Below are positions 62,116-64,000 of a stretch of DNA of 64,000 nt, in pieces (the stretch's first letter is position 1; the number at the start of each line of letters is the position of its first letter). The notes under the pieces are model-generated. The model had not been told where the DNA came from. It did no database searches and saw only the letters and a list, made by a program, of their open reading frames with translations. The DNA is from Alicyclobacillus kakegawensis NBRC 103104. Lineage in GTDB: Bacteria; Bacillota; Bacilli; Alicyclobacillales; Alicyclobacillaceae. The translations under genes and the position numbers were made by a program. Location of the stretch: contig NZ_BCRP01000001.1 in the NCBI RefSeq assembly GCF_001552655.1, positions 62,001 through 126,000 of the forward strand, in the 5' to 3' direction.

Positions 62116-62975
62116 CAAAGCCGGTGACCATCCGTACGTTCCTCAGGATGAAGCAAGCGGGCGAGAAGATTGCGATGATGACCGCGTACGACTACCCGTC
62201 TGCCCAGTTGTTGGAAGAGGCAGGGGTACACGCCCTGTTGATCGGCGACACGCTGGGCATGGTGGTGCAGGGGAACGGGACCACGCTGCCGGTGACGCTG
62301 GAAGATGTCATCTACCACACCCGCATGGTGGCGCGGGCGGTGACCCGGCCACTGGTGGTCGCGGATCTGCCGTTCATGACCTACCAAGTCTCGCCCGAGC
62401 AGGCGCTGGTCAGCGCGGGACGGCTGATGAGCGAAGGCGGCGCGCAGGCGGTCAAGCTGGAGGGCGGTGCCGCCATGGCGGAGACAGTGCGGCGATTGGT
62501 CGACGCCGGGGTGCCGGTGATGGGGCACATTGGCCTCACTCCGCAGTCGGTGCACGCGTTCGGCGGATTTAAGGTGCAGGGGCGGACCGCCGCGGCCGCC
62601 AAGCGGCTGCTGGACGACGCTCTGGCGCTGCAGGAGGCGGGCGCGTTTTCGGTCGTGCTGGAACTGGTCCCCGACGAGGTGGCCCAGGCCGTCTCCGAGC
62701 GCCTGACCATCCCGACCATCGGCATCGGAGCGGGACCGCACTGCGACGGGCAGGTGCTGGTGTTCCACGACGCGATGGGTTACACGACCGGATACATCCC
62801 TAAGCACAACAAGCGTTTCGCCCAGTTGGCGGACACGATTCGCAGCGCGGCCGCCGCGTACGTGCAGGAGGTGGCAAGCGGGCAATTCCCGGGCCCGGAC
62901 CAGACCGTGCAGTTGAAAGAGGAGGAACGCGCGGAATGGGAAGACCTGCTGCGCGGCGAAACGCGCGACTCGTAA
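62112..62975 (+). CDS. panB: 3-methyl-2-oxobutanoate hydroxymethyltransferase
   Basis: A 287-residue enzyme that adds a hydroxymethyl group from methylene-THF to 2-oxoisovalerate, making ketopantoate. EKIAMMTAYDYPSAQLLEEAGVHALLIGDTLGMVVQG, LPFMTYQVSPEQAL, VKLEGG, MGHIGLTPQSVHAFGGFKVQG and TIGIGAGPHCDGQVLVFHD are all PanB motifs, with Asp and Glu metal and substrate ligands. It is coupled to the DUF2520 gene and followed by panC. Confidence 0.97.
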   Translation: MTKPVTIRTFLRMKQAGEKIAMMTAYDYPSAQLLEEAGVHALLIGDTLGMVVQGNGTTLPVTLEDVIYHTRMVARAVTRPLVVADLPFMTYQVSPEQALVSAGRLMSEGGAQAVKLEGGAAMAETVRRLVDAGVPVMGHIGLTPQSVHAFGGFKVQGRTAAAAKRLLDDALALQEAGAFSVVLELVPDEVAQAVSERLTIPTIGIGAGPHCDGQVLVFHDAMGYTTGYIPKHNKRFAQLADTIRSAAAAYVQEVASGQFPGPDQTVQLKEEERAEWEDLLRGETRDS

Positions 62976-63033
62976 CCACCCGACGGGCGGCGCAAGACAA
63001 GCCGTCAAAGCGAAGATGAGGTGCCTACATAGC

Positions 63034-63903
63034 ATGCAGACCATAGAGACGATTGCTGAAATTAGACAAGCGGTGGCCACAGCCCGGCGTGAAGGCAAAA
63101 CGGTGGGCCTGGTCCCGACCATGGGATTTTTGCACGATGGACACATGCGCCTGGTGGACACCGCCCGCCAGGAAAACGACCTGGTGGTGGTCAGCATCTT
63201 TGTCAACCCGCTGCAATTTGGCCCCAACGAGGACTTTGATCGCTACCCGCGCGACGCCGAGCGCGACAAAGCGATGCTGGCCGAGCACCGCTGCGATATC
63301 GTGTTCATGCCGGGTGTAGACGAGATGTACCCCAGACCGCCGGAGACGGTGATTGAGTTGCCGAGAATGAGTGAGACCCTGTGCGGCCGGTCCCGCCCTG
63401 GCCATTTCCGCGGCGTGGCCACCGTGGTCTCGAAGCTGCTGCATATCGTCCAGCCCGACCGCGCCTATTTTGGCCGCAAGGACGCTCAGCAGGCGGCCAT
63501 CATCCTGCGGCTGGTGGAGGACCTGAACATGCCGGTGCAGATTGTCACCGTCCCGACCGTGCGCGACGCGGATGGGCTGGCGAAAAGCTCGCGCAACGTC
63601 TACTTAACTCCGGAGGAACGCCGGCACGCGACCGTGCTCTACCGCTCGCTCAACCAGGCCAAGGAGGCCATCCTGGCCGGAGAACGGTCGGCGGCGAAAT
63701 TGGTGCGAGAGATGCGCGCCAGCGTGGAAGCGGAGCCTGGCGTGCGCTTGGATTACGCGGATATCGTGTCCCTCTCCGATCTGCAGCCGGTGGACAAACT
63801 AGAAGGCGAAGTGCTGCTGGCGGTGGCGGCCTATGTCGGCGAGACGAGGTTGATTGACAACTTGCAGATGAACGTCACCGAGACTGGCGCGGTGCTGATA
63901 TAA
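63034..63903 (+). CDS. panC: Pantothenate synthetase
   Basis: A 289-residue ligase that joins pantoate and beta-alanine with ATP. The HxGH motif is in LVPTMGFLHDGHMRLVDTAR; VSIFVNPLQFGPNEDFDRYPR, GHFRGVATVVSKLLHIVQPDRAYFGRKDAQQ and the KMSKS-like LAKSSRNVYL complete it. ATG 63034 follows GAGGTG; an ATG at 63016 adds six residues without a site. A panD gene may follow outside the window. The last 97 bases show nothing else. Confidence 0.97.
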   Translation: MQTIETIAEIRQAVATARREGKTVGLVPTMGFLHDGHMRLVDTARQENDLVVVSIFVNPLQFGPNEDFDRYPRDAERDKAMLAEHRCDIVFMPGVDEMYPRPPETVIELPRMSETLCGRSRPGHFRGVATVVSKLLHIVQPDRAYFGRKDAQQAAIILRLVEDLNMPVQIVTVPTVRDADGLAKSSRNVYLTPEERRHATVLYRSLNQAKEAILAGERSAAKLVREMRASVEAEPGVRLDYADIVSLSDLQPVDKLEGEVLLAVAAYVGETRLIDNLQMNVTETGAVLI

Positions 63904-64000
63904 GCCGTATCCAGTCCCGTGCGGCAACCCGTCGCGGACGGCCGACACCGGGCCACGCCCGGGCGGCTCCGGCGAGCACGGCGTCACATCAAAGAAACTG

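Overview
The window is GC-rich bacterial chromosome with Bacillus-like gene order: an ABC-F gene convergent to a thiL-tsaE-tsaB-rimI-tsaD run, acpS / LolA-like lipoprotein / alr / mazE / mazF, a yugG-yugH-like Lrp-aminotransferase pair, and panB-panC. Gram-positive features (GGAGG ribosome sites, frequent GTG and TTG starts, lipobox lipoproteins, RocR-type arginine catabolism, small DUF1659/DUF2922/DUF1450 proteins) with this GC content suggest a high-GC member of Bacilli such as an Alicyclobacillus relative. That placement is inference. I see no rRNA, tRNA, CRISPR, phage or insertion sequence.

Region 1 (1-10.2 kb), housekeeping: a partial fthC, an ABC-F ATPase, an array of DnaA-box-like 9-mers at 2627-2780, the minus-strand tRNA t6A/thiamine run (tsaD, rimI, tsaB, tsaE, thiL) led by a coupled amidohydrolase, then DedA and three tiny family proteins. 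Region 2 (10.2-13.9 kb): a WYL regulator divergent from an MFS transporter, then a one-chain cytochrome b / molybdopterin oxidoreductase with an internal twin-arginine segment.

Region 3 (13.9-22.7 kb) is an arginine/ornithine catabolic regulon: a permease, a RocR-like sigma-54 activator, and a rocA-rocD-rocG-rocF operon. Both the permease and the operon have near-perfect -24/-12 promoters, each preceded by the same TGCAAA-N5-TTTGCA element.

Region 4 (22.7-35.5 kb) is a peptidoglycan (muropeptide) salvage island: MurQ, an S15-type hydrolase, an NlpC/P60 peptidase, an ABC sugar importer without ATPase, NamZ, an AmiE-like serine hydrolase, a MurNAc/GlcNAc-type kinase and a MurR-like regulator. 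None of the degradative enzymes has a visible signal peptide, so the cluster looks built to import wall fragments and dismantle them in the cytoplasm. It also holds three decayed genes: a GH3 (NagZ-like) tail, an aspartokinase tail, and a dipeptide epimerase lacking its barrel. The importer genes are visibly poorer in GC than their surroundings.

Region 5 (35.5-43.8 kb) is a gentisate-type aromatic pathway: permease, IclR regulator, aromatic acid transporter, FAD monooxygenase, gentisate 1,2-dioxygenase-like enzyme and FAH-family hydrolase, with repeated TTCAC-N3-RTGAA operator-like sites; a class I amidotransferase follows. Region 6 (43.8-64 kb) is mostly housekeeping: AHCY, nitroreductase, MazEF, Alr, a LolA-like lipoprotein, the NAD(P)HX repair enzyme, AcpS, membrane and DUF190 proteins, gamma-glutamyltransferase, Lrp and aminotransferase, Map, a ferritin-VIT1 fusion, a TOPRIM protein, a Rieske oxygenase, a glycine-rich protein, and the pantothenate genes (DUF2520 protein, panB, panC).
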